Position numbers and translations under genes: made by a program. A stretch of 64,000 bases of DNA, taken from Thelonectria olida. Lineage: Eukaryota > Ascomycota > Sordariomycetes > Hypocreales > Nectriaceae. This document shows, in pieces, positions 10,652 through 23,212 of the stretch. Position 1 is the stretch's first letter; every line of letters begins with the position of its first letter. The notes under the pieces were generated by a model. The model did no database searches and was not told where the DNA came from. It saw only the letters and a program-made list of their open reading frames with translations. The DNA is taken from positions 124,001 to 188,000 of the forward strand of contig JAGPYM010000005.1 of assembly GCA_020736575.1 (NCBI GenBank), read 5' to 3'.

Positions 10652-13637
10652 CAAGGCCTGAAGGTTGGGACTAGCTCTCATAGGCCAAGGAGGGGGATGG
10701 AATCATCCACGTTCTATTCAACCAGATTTGCCAAGTAATTGTACGTATCTTGCGATGCCGAGAACGAGGGAGGGATGGTCAGGAACCCGACAAACGCAAA
10801 GTCCCGTTTGTCTCCCGGTGTCTTGTCACTTTGCGCAAGAGTATGACTGCATATGCTGCGAGAAGAAGGGGAGCCACCTTTTGCGGCGGTCCTTGCCATC
10901 CTTGTAAGTCGATTGATTCCCAGTTGGCGGTCGGCCGCGGGCTGCCGACCCAATCCCGCAGAGTATTCAAGATGCGATGCTTTCTTACAACCCTGATGAT
11001 GTTCTCGCCAGGTCTCCAAAGTCCGGGCCAGGCCATGGCTCGAAGGGACAGGGCCGCAGGGGCATGGGGAAGCATGGCCGGCCCCGAAGCGGTCGCCGCG
11101 GTTGTCCGTGTCAAGTTATTCGATGATAGCTACCTAATTAACGTATGCGATTCGACGGTTGACCTGAGCCGAGTACACGTAACGGGAACGGGCGAAGCAG
11201 CAAAACGGGCGCGTGGCGAGAGTTCTCGTTTACACGGCAATGTCGTTCGTCGCGAGAACGAGCCCCGAATCAGATAGCCTCTTGCACAGCCATGGAATTA
11301 AGCATGGGTGGCCCCCTTCCAATTTAGACAGCCTCATCAAACACGTCAAATCATAAATGCGAGTTTGCACACCGGAATAGAATTTGGGGTAATCAATCAG
11401 CAAGGGTTTCCGTGTCTGTGCTACCGTTGAAGGTTCGGCTGGACGAGTCGAGGCTCCGGCGGGGATGTTGAGTCAGCGGCGCCGACGGACAACTTGGCCA
11501 TGTCCTCCATTCGCTCTGTAACGGACGGGGAGCTGTTTGGGGACCTTTTGGGGGAAGAACGGCGATTCAAACCACCCGGTTGGTAATCATCGAGGTCATG
11601 AGCCTCCCTCCCACCCTTCGTCCCATAGCTCCGCACATCCACCACGTCCCACGCCCGCGGACAAACGCTAGCTATCGTTGTGTCTTTTTTTCCTTTCCCA
11701 TTTGTTGATTATGCCAAATCCCCGACCCGGCGGTGTCGAATTTTGCTTTTCAAGCTTCTCAAATTTGCGCTCATCCAGCCCTACCATTTGCTGGCCCATT
11801 GGCGCTTGACGAGACAAGGCATGCGAGAACTCGCTTCTTCCGCTCGAGGGTGGAGAATGCGACCTCTGTTTGCATCTTTGTTTGCTTAGACCCGTCGCTC
11901 TGCGGATATAGAGGACGACCCGGCGGTCTTTTGCCGTGATGCGGCTTGTTCAATGGCGTCTTCCTGCCGACATGGGCAAACAAGGGGAGAAGGGATGGTG
12001 ACGCATTCATAGTGTGGCTCCTCGCAGGCTGGAGCTGCAACTTAGCCTCCTGATGACTGAGCCCTAAAAAGGAGCAAATGCCAAAACGGCCCAAGGGGAA
12101 CAGTGAAGCCTACAGATCCGGACTTCTGGTAGAGCCGACCCCGAACGGACTCGGTCGTCGGCATTTTCCCAATCCCACCTCAGCTTTTCAAACCCTGCGG
12201 GGAGTTTCATAATGAACCAACTAACCCATCAATTGAATGATGACAAGGCTGTGCTTGTTTGCTCATGCGCTTAGAATTGATCGGCCGTCATTGTTGCTTA
12301 AAGTCGGGACTGCTTTGTTTACCGCATCACCCCCCTTTTCCCCATCTACTCTAGAATCCCCCCCGTTTTTCAGGTCCCAGTGCTCGTCGACTCTCAACTG
12401 AGACCTTTTTGTCATGGTCAAGACGCAGACGAGTAAGAGCCCACTACGGCAATTTTGCTTCGTGGATACCACACGGTATCGTTGATGATTGAATGGGGTC
12501 TCGTGAAGACCCTGGACGCTTGCTTCTCTTGGCCATCTACATCATCTCTCGGGGCGAGCGAGATCCAGTAAAGAGATTTCGTGACTGATAGCCCGCCGAG
12601 GACAAGCGCATCTTGTCCGGCACTTGGGAGTGGACGAGCAATTCTCGGCGATATCTCGCCGAAAAGTTATCTGCTTTGGATTTGAGACCTCGAAGGATCA
12701 CGTACTTCGTGCCTCTGTTCCGTTTAAGCTACATGTTCCATCTCCCCGCGGCGGCGCGACGACGTCATTACGCCCGTTTGGTTGGTCAGCGTTGCGGCGT
12801 CCCCAGATATTCAACTGCTTCAGACGATGCTCGCATTAAACGCGCGTGAGGCTTATCTGACGTGAATAAGCTTTCGCGGTCTGGACAGGTGCCGAGGTGC
12901 CGGCGCCAAGGGCTCAAGGGGAGGCGAGTTTGGGGAGGAGTTGGAGGTGTGAAGGAGAGAGAGCCATGGTGCTATGGAACGCCATGCCATGACTCTGCAA
13001 CACCATCTTGCCTTTGCTCCTCTGTGACACCCCAAAAACAAGGGCCTTGATCGACGACCTCTTGGCGCTAGCTGCCGTCCTGAGTCGGCAATAGCACCCA
13101 GTCCCCGGGAATAAAGTCGACACACCCAGGGAAGAGTCCCCTTTTCTCTCTCTTGGGACATGTCATCATCCTCCCAGAACAATTCCATCGTGAAATCGCA
13201 ACAACCTGTAATGCGACATAGCAGGCGTCTGGTGTGGTTCTCCCATGCAAATGTCGACGTGCGATCTGGCCGATGCCTCGGTTTGTCTTAGATTCGGAGA
13301 TGGCCTAGCTATCGCAACTACAGCGCACCACCATCTCCATATCGAGGTAGCTGCAACTCGCAAGCCACCTTGCTGCGTTGCCTGACTCTGATGTCATGGT
13401 GATAGCGGCAGCATCCAAATGAGCTTAATCGCCGTTGATGGCCGAACCGGTGGGTGCTCAGTGTCCATCTGACAATGGCTCTTGTCCCGATATGCTCCAT
13501 TCTAATTCCCATGTGTCTTTTGTTTATTTCCCTTGCATGGAATTTGTTCCGTAGATACACCCTTCCCCGTTGGAAGAGAGAGTGTGTGCGCCTGAGTGCT
13601 GATCAGACCCCCCCCTCCCTCCATCCCTGATGAGCGT

Positions 13638-13660
13638 CCCCCTCCCCTCCCCTCCCCTCC
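13638..13660. repeat. CCCCT repeat
   Basis: Four tandem CCCCT units and a partial copy. The minus strand is therefore G-rich (AGGGG), a possible G-quadruplex former. Confidence 0.75.
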
Positions 13661-15866
13661 TTTACTTGACTCTTTGACAATGCCGAACACCGGTCTTCCG
13701 GTCCACATCTTCTAGAAGCCCATGGGAAGCCTCCATGCATGTCGCCGCCCTCGGTGCCGAAGGGAGGCCATGCACGATTGACATTTTCGCATCCGAATCG
13801 CCCAAGTCGGCGCCGACTGCGGCCATCAACACACTGTCCGCTGTCCGCTAACAACCCGAAAATCCGCTCTGATCGCCCGCGGGTATCAATGCACTACCGC
13901 CGGTCAAAACTTGATTACAATGGGTTTTGTTGATTAGTCTTCAACTCAGTTCTGCGGCTCCGGCGCTCGAGCGCCCATGACTTCATGCGTCTTCGTTTTT
14001 AGGGCAAACAGTCGGTGACTCTTTTATCGAATGCGCTTTTTATTCATCCATTCGTTTGCCCGTTCCCTGTCCCACAATCCAAGCGGGCGTGCATCGTGGA
14101 CAGGTGTCCTTCGCGCAGGGGATTGCTCAGCTTGCCATCCATGCGCTCTCCACCGATGGGGCTCGCCCGAGGGAGTGAACTCGATTGCGAAGACTGCGGA
14201 TCCTGGTGACAACCCGCCGAGGGAAAACTCGCGTCCAATCATGGCTTGGAACGAGTCCCAGAGACGAGTTTCGCCAAGTATCGTCTAAGTTGCCCGGTTG
14301 AGGGATGCAAAGAGCTTGGCCATGAGCTTGATGGGTTTTCGACACTTGCCAGGGACAGGAACCACAATATTCCTAGATTCCCCGTAAATCGACTCGACTT
14401 GCATTCACCTCGGGGGGTCTATTTTCGTTTGTCTGGGGCATATCCGTCATGCGTACCTTGGCGAATAGTGGCCAAGTGATGAAGACAGGGTCTGGATGGC
14501 GGGACGTGGTACTGTGGTGATTCAACTTGCAGCTTTTGTATAGCTGTGAGCAATGAGTTGGATCGTTACACTATTTTCTGGGCATAACTAGGTTCACAAC
14601 GTTGTAGACTGAGAGAGTGTTTCCGACCAAGCATACTATCAGCTAGTTAAGAGGACTGGACTTGATCAACCCTAGAGACAAGTGCAAATACGTACTACAA
14701 TCGACGTTACATAGTTGTAATGTAGGTTTCCTGCTCCTTTCTCGGAGCTTCACACCTACCATTGGGAATACTTTCCTCAGCCTTACTGCCATTCCATCCC
14801 CATCCAAGTCCACATGTTCGACCAACTAAGCAAGGCACCCTGCCTTGTAACTACAATGGCGTGACTATGTGGCTCTGGGCATATCCCATCGATAGTGACG
14901 TGAGATTGATCTTTGGGAGAGCAGATGTCTCCATTGTACTGACGAGACTTTTGAGTATTGTGGCATCGTTCTGGAGCTTCTCAACCTCCGCCTGACGTGA
15001 CCCTCTCTCCATGAGAGGCTCATCATAATCACTCATCCACAAAATAATACGTTCCCTGATCCACGAGGGCGCACACGGTCAGATCCTGCCAAGGTGGATC
15101 AGATTTCGATGTCGAATGTTTGCACGATCGAGCAGGCGACTCCTCGATCTTCAAGACTTGAAGTCGAGCTCTGATCCCAGCAACTCTCAAGTCTTACATA
15201 TCTTGAGGGAGAGCTCCCTACCCTGCATCCCGGAGTTCCCCCAGTGATGCTTGTGCAGTGATTCTATCCCAATGTTATGCTACGTTACCTATGTAACCTG
15301 CAAATGAGTTCTAGAACTCAGTATCTCAAACAGCTGGCGCCTTACCCCAGCTCGAGTGGCTTGCCAGTGCTGTATAGGGTTCGATCCCTATTCTCTCCCG
15401 CCCTGGGGCCGCGTGACACGTTCCTGAATCATGTTCGCCCCAATCTTGAAGGAAGTTTCCGTATGTGAACAGAACGGTCAACAACAGCTCGAGAGTTCCC
15501 AAAGCAGTCGAGAATCTTCAAATGTCCACCAATAACGAGCCCGTACCTGTCCAACACTGTACAGTTCTAGACTCGCTTACACGGGGCGTCCCTTGTTGAG
15601 CCGGGGTCTTTGCAGGGCAGAGCCTCAAGCATGTGCTTGCTTGGCCCTCGTCTCCTGATGATGGGAAACGGCACCACCCGCCCGTTCAGTGGACGGCATT
15701 CCAAACCCTTCCATAGGCACGACGTCATGGAAGGAAAAGAGAGAAAAGGGTTTTTCGTATAACTACGCCCTGCCGTATCAGGTATGGAACGGTGTGCGTC
15801 TACTTTGCAGGAAAGCTATGGGTGTGTCGCCATCGGAGTTCGGCATTTAAACTGACTGACTAGAAT

Positions 15867-16316
15867 TTATTGCCTCTTTTTCAGCCCAGTTCTCTCCATG
15901 GGAAATGTCCTCGCCCTTGGACCCTGGCGCCGACTCTCCGTGCCGAGGCCCCGCCAAGACCCCACTTCCGCGGGCCGGACGGCGCTTCGCCCTCCGACAT
16001 GGCGCGGTTTGATGCTCTCAAGCTGCAGTCTGTGTGTTCTTATCATGTCGTCGTCTGCTGCCACTTCCTTGCAGAACTTCCCGTAGTCTCGCAGCCAAAA
16101 TCTCCGTTGGGATGCATTCGTCGTAGGTGCCGTCTTGGCCTTGTTTTGCCGGAACCACCACATCTCGGATCTTGGGAAGTTGGTGATGTGATCCAGGGTT
16201 ACACGCCCACGACCTGGACCTCTTTCAGCCCTCACCGCGGTGTAAAACACCTCACATGGACGAAAGTCGGCATTTGGGAGATAATGCCTCATCGGAGCAA
16301 GCGATGCTATGGACAT
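15867..16316 (-). other. Doubtful open frame of 149 codons
   Basis: The frame begins with MSIASLAPMRHYLPNADFRP and contains DHITNFPRSEMWWFRQNK and RRFWLRDYGKFCKEV, which read like protein. A second minus-strand frame over the same bases (starting near 16180) gives IRDVVVPAKQ and then ECIPTEILAARLREVL before its stop near 16020, which also reads like protein. A 195-codon plus-strand frame covers the same region. At most one of these is real. Possible interpretations are the last exon of an unresolved gene, a decayed gene remnant, or chance in a GC-rich stretch poor in stops. I could not join it to upstream exons and recognise no family. Confidence 0.15.
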
Positions 16317-17790
16317 TTTACTGATCGATTTTGTCCCTTGCGTTTGGGCCTCTTTTGGCGAGGGGGCCGCTTTTCATTGATAACACAGCGGGGACGATTC
16401 CGCCTGTTCTTCATCTCCAGAGTCTCCATTTGCTTCTTTGGTTGTACTTCGTACTAATGAACAAGTTATTATTTTTTTCAGCCTCTGCATACCACCATAT
16501 GCATGAACGCCGTTGGACCCAATTCTTCCCTGGTCTTTATTCCCATGCGTAAATCCCTCCATCCTAGATCCCTTCACCATCACCACCCACCCCCTGCTAC
16601 CTTGTTGGGTAAGGTTGTTGTCGATTATTCGTACAGTGACGAAACTTGAAGAGTGTGGGACCTTGTCATGCTTGGAGATTGCCATGATTCGTGTAAAAGA
16701 GTCACAGACATGGGGGCGTCTTGAATGTCTCTTGAATTCCAGAACAAGACTCCACCACAGCTGGGAACTGCTGGGAATTGTCGCCAACAGATTTGTTATA
16801 TCCGATACCCGCTTTCGGCCGAGATGCTTCTACTCACTCGCTGCGACGAAAGAGGCTTCTGTTTGCAAGCCAACGGAGAAAACCATAACCTCGTCCATGT
16901 CGTCCTCACCGCACCTACAATACCGAGAGTCGACCGAACTCACTCATCTCCATCATGGCCCATGGTGCCACCGCAAACTTCAAACCGAGCTCGGTCGTCC
17001 CGCCCGACCAACATGCCGTCGACGAGGTAGATCGTTGTGGATGAAATCGTGTCACCGAGGTTAGAGATTACATCTAGAACACTGATCGAAATGGGGCCCC
17101 TTCGCCTTGGGAAACTCGTGACGCCTTTACTAAGATATCCGTATTTTCTTTCCTTTTTTTCGTGTCCCAATTCTTATCGGTAGTTAAGTCTTTTCGGTAG
17201 TCATCCGTGTGCGTGTGGGCCCGTAGAGCCTCAAAACTCGGCCACGTTTGCATGTGCACCGAGCTTCCTTCAAAAGCATTGGCCAGCAACATCATGCGAA
17301 ACTCCAGAGGGCGGCCTCTTCAGACCCCGACAAATCTCCTTGGGCCGAAGAGTTTGACTGTCCTAAGGGGCTGGACATGTGAGTGTGGATCCGGGCGAAC
17401 CACTGCAAGACGCTTGTCACGCAATCCCTCTGGCATCAACCGTCTTGTTAGCAAGGGATATCTGGTCAAGCGTAGGGCTCGTTCAGCCTCCAGGGGGGGA
17501 GTGCGGCTCTTTCTCCCAACGATCTCTTGGATGGTCTCGTTGCACCTAGACCGGGCCGATCCCGCGGCACCAGTCCCTTGGATTCAAGCCTTCAAACATC
17601 CTCGGGTAACATTGCAGACAGCTACCGACATGATATGCCTTGTCCATGTGCTTGCTTCCCTCAAACTATGGGGTTTGTTTCAATCTTTGATGAGAACTTC
17701 AACACGCCAGGAGCGATCCGATATCGCTACACGATGAAGTTCGAGAACTCCCACGAGAAAAATCATCATCGAACCACCATCCTCGCCTGT

Positions 17791-19029
17791 TCAGACATCA
17801 TTATACATGATGAGAGGGGGGGTTTCTTGCTCGCAGACAGCCCATGTCCATGCCGCGCTCGGCAGATAATTCATCAGCACGGCCGATTTCTTGCCATACG
17901 CCGCCGGTGTGAAGAGGTTTGGATCATGTCGTTTGACCTTATCAACTGCGTTGGCCGTGGCTAGCGCGAGGAAGTGTTCTCGCCTGGGCCCCTGAGGGAG
18001 GACCCTACACCGAGGTTAGCACGAGGCCATAACCGAGGTCTAACTGTGAAGATCAGGTTCCAAATACACTTACAACGCATTCCCAAAGATACCGTGGCAC
18101 AAGCTGGGCTCTTTTGTGAGAAGTCCATGACGCCAGATCAGCTCTCGCCCCTTGTGGACGGCCGTATCGATTTGCTCGTGAAGTTCTGGGAAATAGGGGA
18201 GAAGTGATAAGAGTGAATAGATGAACCCTGGGGCGCCGTGGCACCACTGTACGAGGACCGGGCTTCTTCCCTCTTTGAGAGCGCGCACGCTGGTAGGCCA
18301 GTTGCCGTCGGGAGTTTGCAAATCGAGAAGTTTCTCGAGTCGAGACGAGAGTCGTGGTGCCAACGCAGGGCATGATAAGACTACCTGCGTGATTATGCCA
18401 ATATCGCCATGGCCAGCCCCAAAATACCTTTTTCCATGCCACTCCCAGTTGCCACGGCCATCGTCATCCGTGGCCAAGATTCTTTCCGCTAGCCTTTGCA
18501 GCGGTGACTGTACAAGTGATGCATACTCGGGGACCCAGTGTTTGACCATGCGTAGAAGGTACAGCGTGCCAGCTCGTCCGTTGGGTATCTCTGAAGGAAA
18601 GGGATCATCTTGAGGCGTAGCGTAAGGACCTAGGAGCCTTGGCATATTCGAAAGAAAGTCAATAACATGTTCCTTGTTCTTGGTTACACAAGCACGCATG
18701 GCTTGAAAGCACAGCTTTTCGGACCCGATGCCACAACGCCCCTTTTCCAGGCTGAGATGCCCACGGTCTCCGACAAGATATTCTCCAGCCCAATAGAGGA
18801 GGTCATGACCGGAGACTTGTAAGTCAGGATACAGAGCCGAAAGTTGCAGAAAGAGATAGGCCAGGCCAGTGTAGCCAGTAAAGAGACCGCCGAGCTCTCG
18901 TTCGTTATAACTCGATCGTGGAGGAGCGTGTCTGAGGACGAGCTGTAAGGTATAGGGTAGGATCTCCTTTGGTGGTGTGCCTAGGGTCTGAGGAGGAAGG
19001 TTATTGGAGATGTATCGTTGTTCTTCCAT
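17791..19029 (-). CDS. LanC-like protein (LANCL family)
   Basis: Two exons (18074-19029 and 17791-18004) encode about 389 residues, close to the usual 400 of LANCL proteins. The intron at 18005-18073 starts GTAAGTG and ends GTGTAG. The start is placed at MEEQRY; the frame stays open upstream to 19188, but that extension looks like leader. Family marks in order are GYTGLAYLFLQL near residue 55, NGRAGTLYLLRMV, YFGAGHGDIGI, VQWCHGAPGF with Cys263, and LCHGIFGNA with Cys311 and His312. Those three residues match the zinc ligands of human LANCL1 (Cys276, Cys322, His323). The C-terminal exon ends with AVLMNYLPSAAWTWAVCE. Bacterial LanC enzymes cyclise lantibiotics. Eukaryotic LANCL proteins have been shown to add glutathione to dehydrated residues in damaged proteins, so that is the likelier role here. 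The gene is divergent from the RRT8-like gene. Confidence 0.9.
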
Positions 19030-19908
19030 GGCGATGCGGTTGTGGTTGCGTTTGTGGTGTTTCGGTTTCCTTCTCAGTCGTTGTCGACGATCCTGAGTCC
19101 CCTTGGTTTCGATCTTGTGGGGAGAAAAGCAGGCACCAAGACAGGATAAAATATTGCTTTCGAGGTTATGTTGGCGGTTGTGTAACATGCATCATGATTC
19201 TCGGGGAGTCATCCCACCCCGCGGGATGGATCTGTGGGGAAGACAACCAAGGCACCCTCCTGCAACTGGCTTTTTCAGACGAAGAAATGCCAAGAGGATG
19301 TCACTGAGGACGCCAAACAGTCAGCGCGTTCTCGAATCATATGGCCAAGTAGGCTCTAAAATACAGCCTTACAAACAAGAAGTCCTCTACATGAACCAAG
19401 TTCTCAACGGCGGCTGAGGCCGTGGTGGAGTCAGCTGTACCGGGGAAGCGTGGGGCAGCGTCGACGATCCGTTCTTTGTGACGTCGGCTGCAGCTGACAA
19501 GAGGTCGTGGCAGGCAAGCAAACCTCTTGTTTCGAAGTGGGATCGGCGATCCGGAGGTGTAATAGATTTCTGGCTTGGACGGTTTGTTTATTTTGCGAAG
19601 TTGAGTATCTTGGAAATTGTGGCAGGTCACGGAGTCTTTGCTCCTCGATCGAGCTGTGCACCTTCTGCCAGCAACAAAATCGGTAGGAGCTTTCCCACGT
19701 GCAAGTGCGGGGCCTCTCGTCCATTCCACCAGAGGCAGCCTCATCGCGATATGACGACATCGATATTACCTGTTCACCTTGGTTGAGACTCGAAATATCA
19801 TCCCAGCTATCTACGAATATTTGTACACAACCTTCAATAATTCCCTTCTCTCACCACATTTCTCTTCTTGTTTAGAACCCAAACCCCAACGAACGCTCCA
19901 TATCCACC
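19030..19908. promoter_or_regulatory. Divergent intergenic region, LanC-like and RRT8-like genes
   Basis: These 880 bases must contain both promoters. Open frames on both strands (for example 19337-19744 minus and 19478-19786 plus) overlap each other and show no motif, so they are not called. The bases just before 19909 are C/T- and A-rich with ACCATGG context, a good fungal start. Confidence 0.5.
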
Positions 19909-21156
19909 ATGGCGGACTCTAGCGAAATCTCGACACAACCCAAACGAAATCGCATGGTCGATTCCGTCGGTGAGAGAGCACAGGAGGTCATGTATGATCA
20001 CAGTACTCTTAAACTGTTTCAAATGCTAACATCATATCAAGAAAGGAGGATTATGACAAGGCCAAGGAGCTTATGTCTGATGCCGCCAAGAGCCAGGCGT
20101 ATCTCTACCCGATCAAGGTACCGCCCACGATACGACATGTCGACCTGCGTACTAAATATTGTCACCACTACAGGGAATTGTTTACTTTCTCACTCATCGA
20201 AGTCTTTGGAAGCCCTTTCTCTCCAAAGTCGGCCCTTACCTGGCCTTGTCGACCACCGTCATTACTGGCATGTTCGCTTTGACTTACGTCCCTCAGCTGG
20301 CCATCCTTGTCTTTGTTGACGGCCCCCTCGCCATCTTTTCCACCGTACTCCTCGTTTTGAACGAGAGCTCGACCATTATCAACCTTGTATCCAGGTCCTG
20401 GCTTGTTCAGGATGCTCTACTCGACACCTTTGATGGGACACTCATCGCCCAAAACCGCACTGAAATTGTGGCTGAAGGCAGAGAGATCAGATCTGGAGAC
20501 GACCCTATGGCAAAGCTGGGTCGCATCTTGAAGAGTCCTTTTGCCAAGTTCAGTCCCAAAGCCATTGTTCGGTACCTCATGTATCTCCCACTCAACGCAA
20601 TTCCTGTTGTAGGCACAGTCATCTTTATCGCCATTCAGGGTATGTGTCAGATAACAAAGCGCGCAATTTACTTCTAACTCGGCTTTAGGACGCAACCGAG
20701 GCAAGAGAGTTCACGGTCGGGTAAGTGTTGTGCATCGCTCTGCCAGTGTTCAAAAGTCTAATCATGATGAAGTACTTCCAACTCAAGCAATGGTCGGCTT
20801 CGAGGCAGTCGGATTGGCTCAACAAGCATGTCGGCCCTTACGCGGCGTACGTAACCCATCTTGTGTCCTGGATGAACCTGGTGACACTTGGATATCCGAG
20901 CCTCGTTTGCTGATATCCCGTTACAGATTCGGCCTGGTGGCTACTTTGCTCGAAATGATTCCTCTTGCTTCAATCTTCTTCATGTTTACCAACACAGGTA
21001 TGGAACTGAATCACCTAGCACTATAGTTTCTGTGTTGTGACTGACACCTTGATAGTTGGTGCTGCTCTCTGGGCGGCAGATATTGAGAGCAAGAACACCT
21101 CGATGACTGATGGGACCGCCCCAGATCTTCGAGAGACTGCCAAAAAGGCTGAATGA
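19909..21156 (+). CDS. RRT8-like outer spore wall / EI24-domain membrane protein
   Basis: Seven exons (19909-19991, 20042-20117, 20174-20639, 20689-20720, 20773-20846, 20927-20997, 21056-21156) encode 300 residues. All six introns are GT-AG, and several show CTAAC-type branch sites. The third exon gives a hydrophobic core beginning GIVYFLTHRSLWKPFL, with segments such as LALSTTVITGMFALTYVPQLAILVF (split here as two overlapping membrane stretches) and YLMYLPLNAIPVVGTVIFIA. A further hydrophobic stretch, FGLVATLLEMIPLASIFFMF, lies near the C-terminus. This arrangement matches the fungal Rrt8/Lds family (EI24 fold), multipass proteins tied to lipid droplets and the outer spore wall in budding yeast. 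In filamentous fungi the role is not established. The short 32-nt fourth exon is required to keep QGRNRGKRVHGR in frame. Confidence 0.85.
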
Positions 21157-23212
21157 TGGAATAATCTAGCATGGTATTAACTCTACAGCCAATGACTACG
21201 TTCCTAAGCCAATTGAAAGGGTTGCATGCAACGCGGCCCGTGGAGTAGGCGCTCGGCACAGGATGATGCAATTAGGGGGACAGTTCAGAATTGTGTAACG
21301 AAAGTGTTTTTGGGTGACAAAGTCTGGTGGAATGAAATGATGGGATAATCTGTTCACCGTTTCGCGTCCCAAGTATCTGGAGCCGAGCTAGAATCTCCAA
21401 TTCAACGGGGTTGTTTCGCAATGTGTTTACGCCGAGGCAAGCGGCCATCTCATGAGTCCTCAAATCTGTAACGGTCAACCGATATTACCACTGTGCCTCG
21501 CTCTGGATCACAATGAATTCTGTCCTGTTGTGAATTGTCTTGTGTTACGATGCCCCTTCATGTAAACGTCTTCAGAGGCGGCTGTGCTATGGCGTCGCCA
21601 CCAACTCGGAACTTCGAAAGAGACTGACCAGTTAACATGCAACGGTTGCAACCCGACACAAGATGATGTTCGGTTTTCATCACTAACCGGGGATTGGCCA
21701 CGAAACCCAGGTACTTGGTGAGCAAAAGATGGATCGAAGAACGACGTACCACAGTCTGGGTAATCTCACAACAGAGGCTCCTTGCAGCAACTGCCGTTGC
21801 ATGGAAACCTCGGACCAACGCACAAGCGCAGCCGACGGGTACGGTGACGAGTACGATCGTATGTCAAACTGCACGATACGGACCGGGCCTCGCTAGACGC
21901 AGCACAAACGGCAAAGCGGTGCGAGGATTTTCTTGAGCATCGCGAGCCAGGTGTTACGAGGGAGCAACGGCCGGGCTGGGCAACATGTGTTAGCGACAGG
22001 CTCGGGGCCAAGCTGCATCACATCGGTTGAGAACCGCAAGGGAAGCAGGAACTTATGATGAGGGGGAATTCCAGGTCTGAGACCTTCAGGGGCAGAGGAC
22101 GAGACTCAGATAAGAAGCTGCAAGTCGGACATGGGCCGTCTTGTGGCATCTCGATGGGTGGCGACGAAGGCCGTGAAAGAACGAAGGCCATGGACATGGC
22201 GACGCGAGATGACATCTTACCCAAGTGTTTGAGACGGAGGCGAGAACAGAGGTAAGGATTCTTGTTCTTGTTGCTGAATCACAGCCCAACCCCGACTAGC
22301 GAAGGCATCTAGATTCACTCCCATGGAAGACGCGCGGTTGTCAAAGGTTCGCCTTGGTCGACTCCGGAGATGAGATCCGTCCGTCGCCGGGCCCCAGGAA
22401 TCGGCATCGGAATCTTTCATGGCAGGGGTCCGTCCGGCCCGTCGAAGTGGGCTTTCCCTTCGATGAAGCCGATGAGAGCATCTCCATCTAGCTGCAGTGA
22501 GCCTTTGGGTCGGCGAGTGTCACTGCATGAGGAGATGCCCTTTTGACAGAGGCCGATCTAAGCAAAAGGAGAACAAGATGAAGACGGCGAACAAGGGCAA
22601 TATTTTTGAGGCTTAATCACCGCCATCTAAGTTACCTTTGGTTGCATGCAGTTCGTGATAGGCTGTTGGGGTCTTGGTTTACGAGCTGGCCCAACCCGAC
22701 AAGACGAGAATCTCTATAAGGGGACCTAACTCTCTAGTCCCGGTTGTTTCGTAGGTCCTCTCCTCTCTTCCAGTTGCCAGCTGGTTGGCTTTCTGTCTGA
22801 CAGCTGACGCCAGCTGTACCATCACCTCGCGTTTCTCTCGCCTCCCATAGGCCAATAGTCTCGTCCGCTCCCTCTTGGTTCTATTCCTTTCTCTTCCTCT
22901 CTTTTTCACGCTCTTTTTTCTTTTCTCCACAATCCTCGACCTTCCTTCTCCTCTTTCTTCCTTCAACGAAGAGGCGATTCAGAGTATCTCGAGATCCTCA
23001 AGACCTCCCGGCCTGAGACGTCCCTTCCTTTGTGAACCTCACTCGTCTTAGCCCCCCCTCTACACTCGCTTTCAGCTTTTCGGTCGTTTCCTGAAGACTC
23101 ATTTTCATTCGTTTTTCCACTGACCGAGGGTAAGGCACTTCCATCCGGGTAACACCTCCGCAAACTGTTCTTGCTAACTCTCGTCCGCAACAGCTCGCGT
23201 TTGCCCGTCACT
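21157..23212. other. Intergenic, promoter side of the mucin-like gene
   Basis: I see no gene in these 2 kb. The frames are short and contradictory on the two strands. The right end is strongly pyrimidine-rich (entered separately) and is probably the leader of the mucin-like gene. Confidence 0.5.
22862..22967 (+). promoter_or_regulatory. Pyrimidine-rich tract upstream of the mucin-like gene
   Basis: This stretch of about 106 bases is almost entirely C and T on the plus strand, about 250 bases before the start codon. CT-rich tracts commonly precede transcription starts of well-expressed filamentous fungal genes. The transcription start itself cannot be placed. Confidence 0.45.

Larger units (their letters stand above)
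10101..17790. other. Gene-poor stretch
   Basis: There is no convincing gene in 7.7 kb. Features seen are a run of 22 G at 10630-10651, CCCCT repeats at 13638-13660, a perfect hairpin around 15373-15390, and a segment at 15867-16457 where three frames on both strands stay open (entered separately). Other open frames are short, mutually overlapping and without motifs. Confidence 0.45.

Noticed and set aside
15340..15410. Possible tRNA gene at GGGTTCGATCCC
   Set aside because: The loop is six rather than seven bases once the stem is paired, and no matching acceptor, D or anticodon arms were found upstream.
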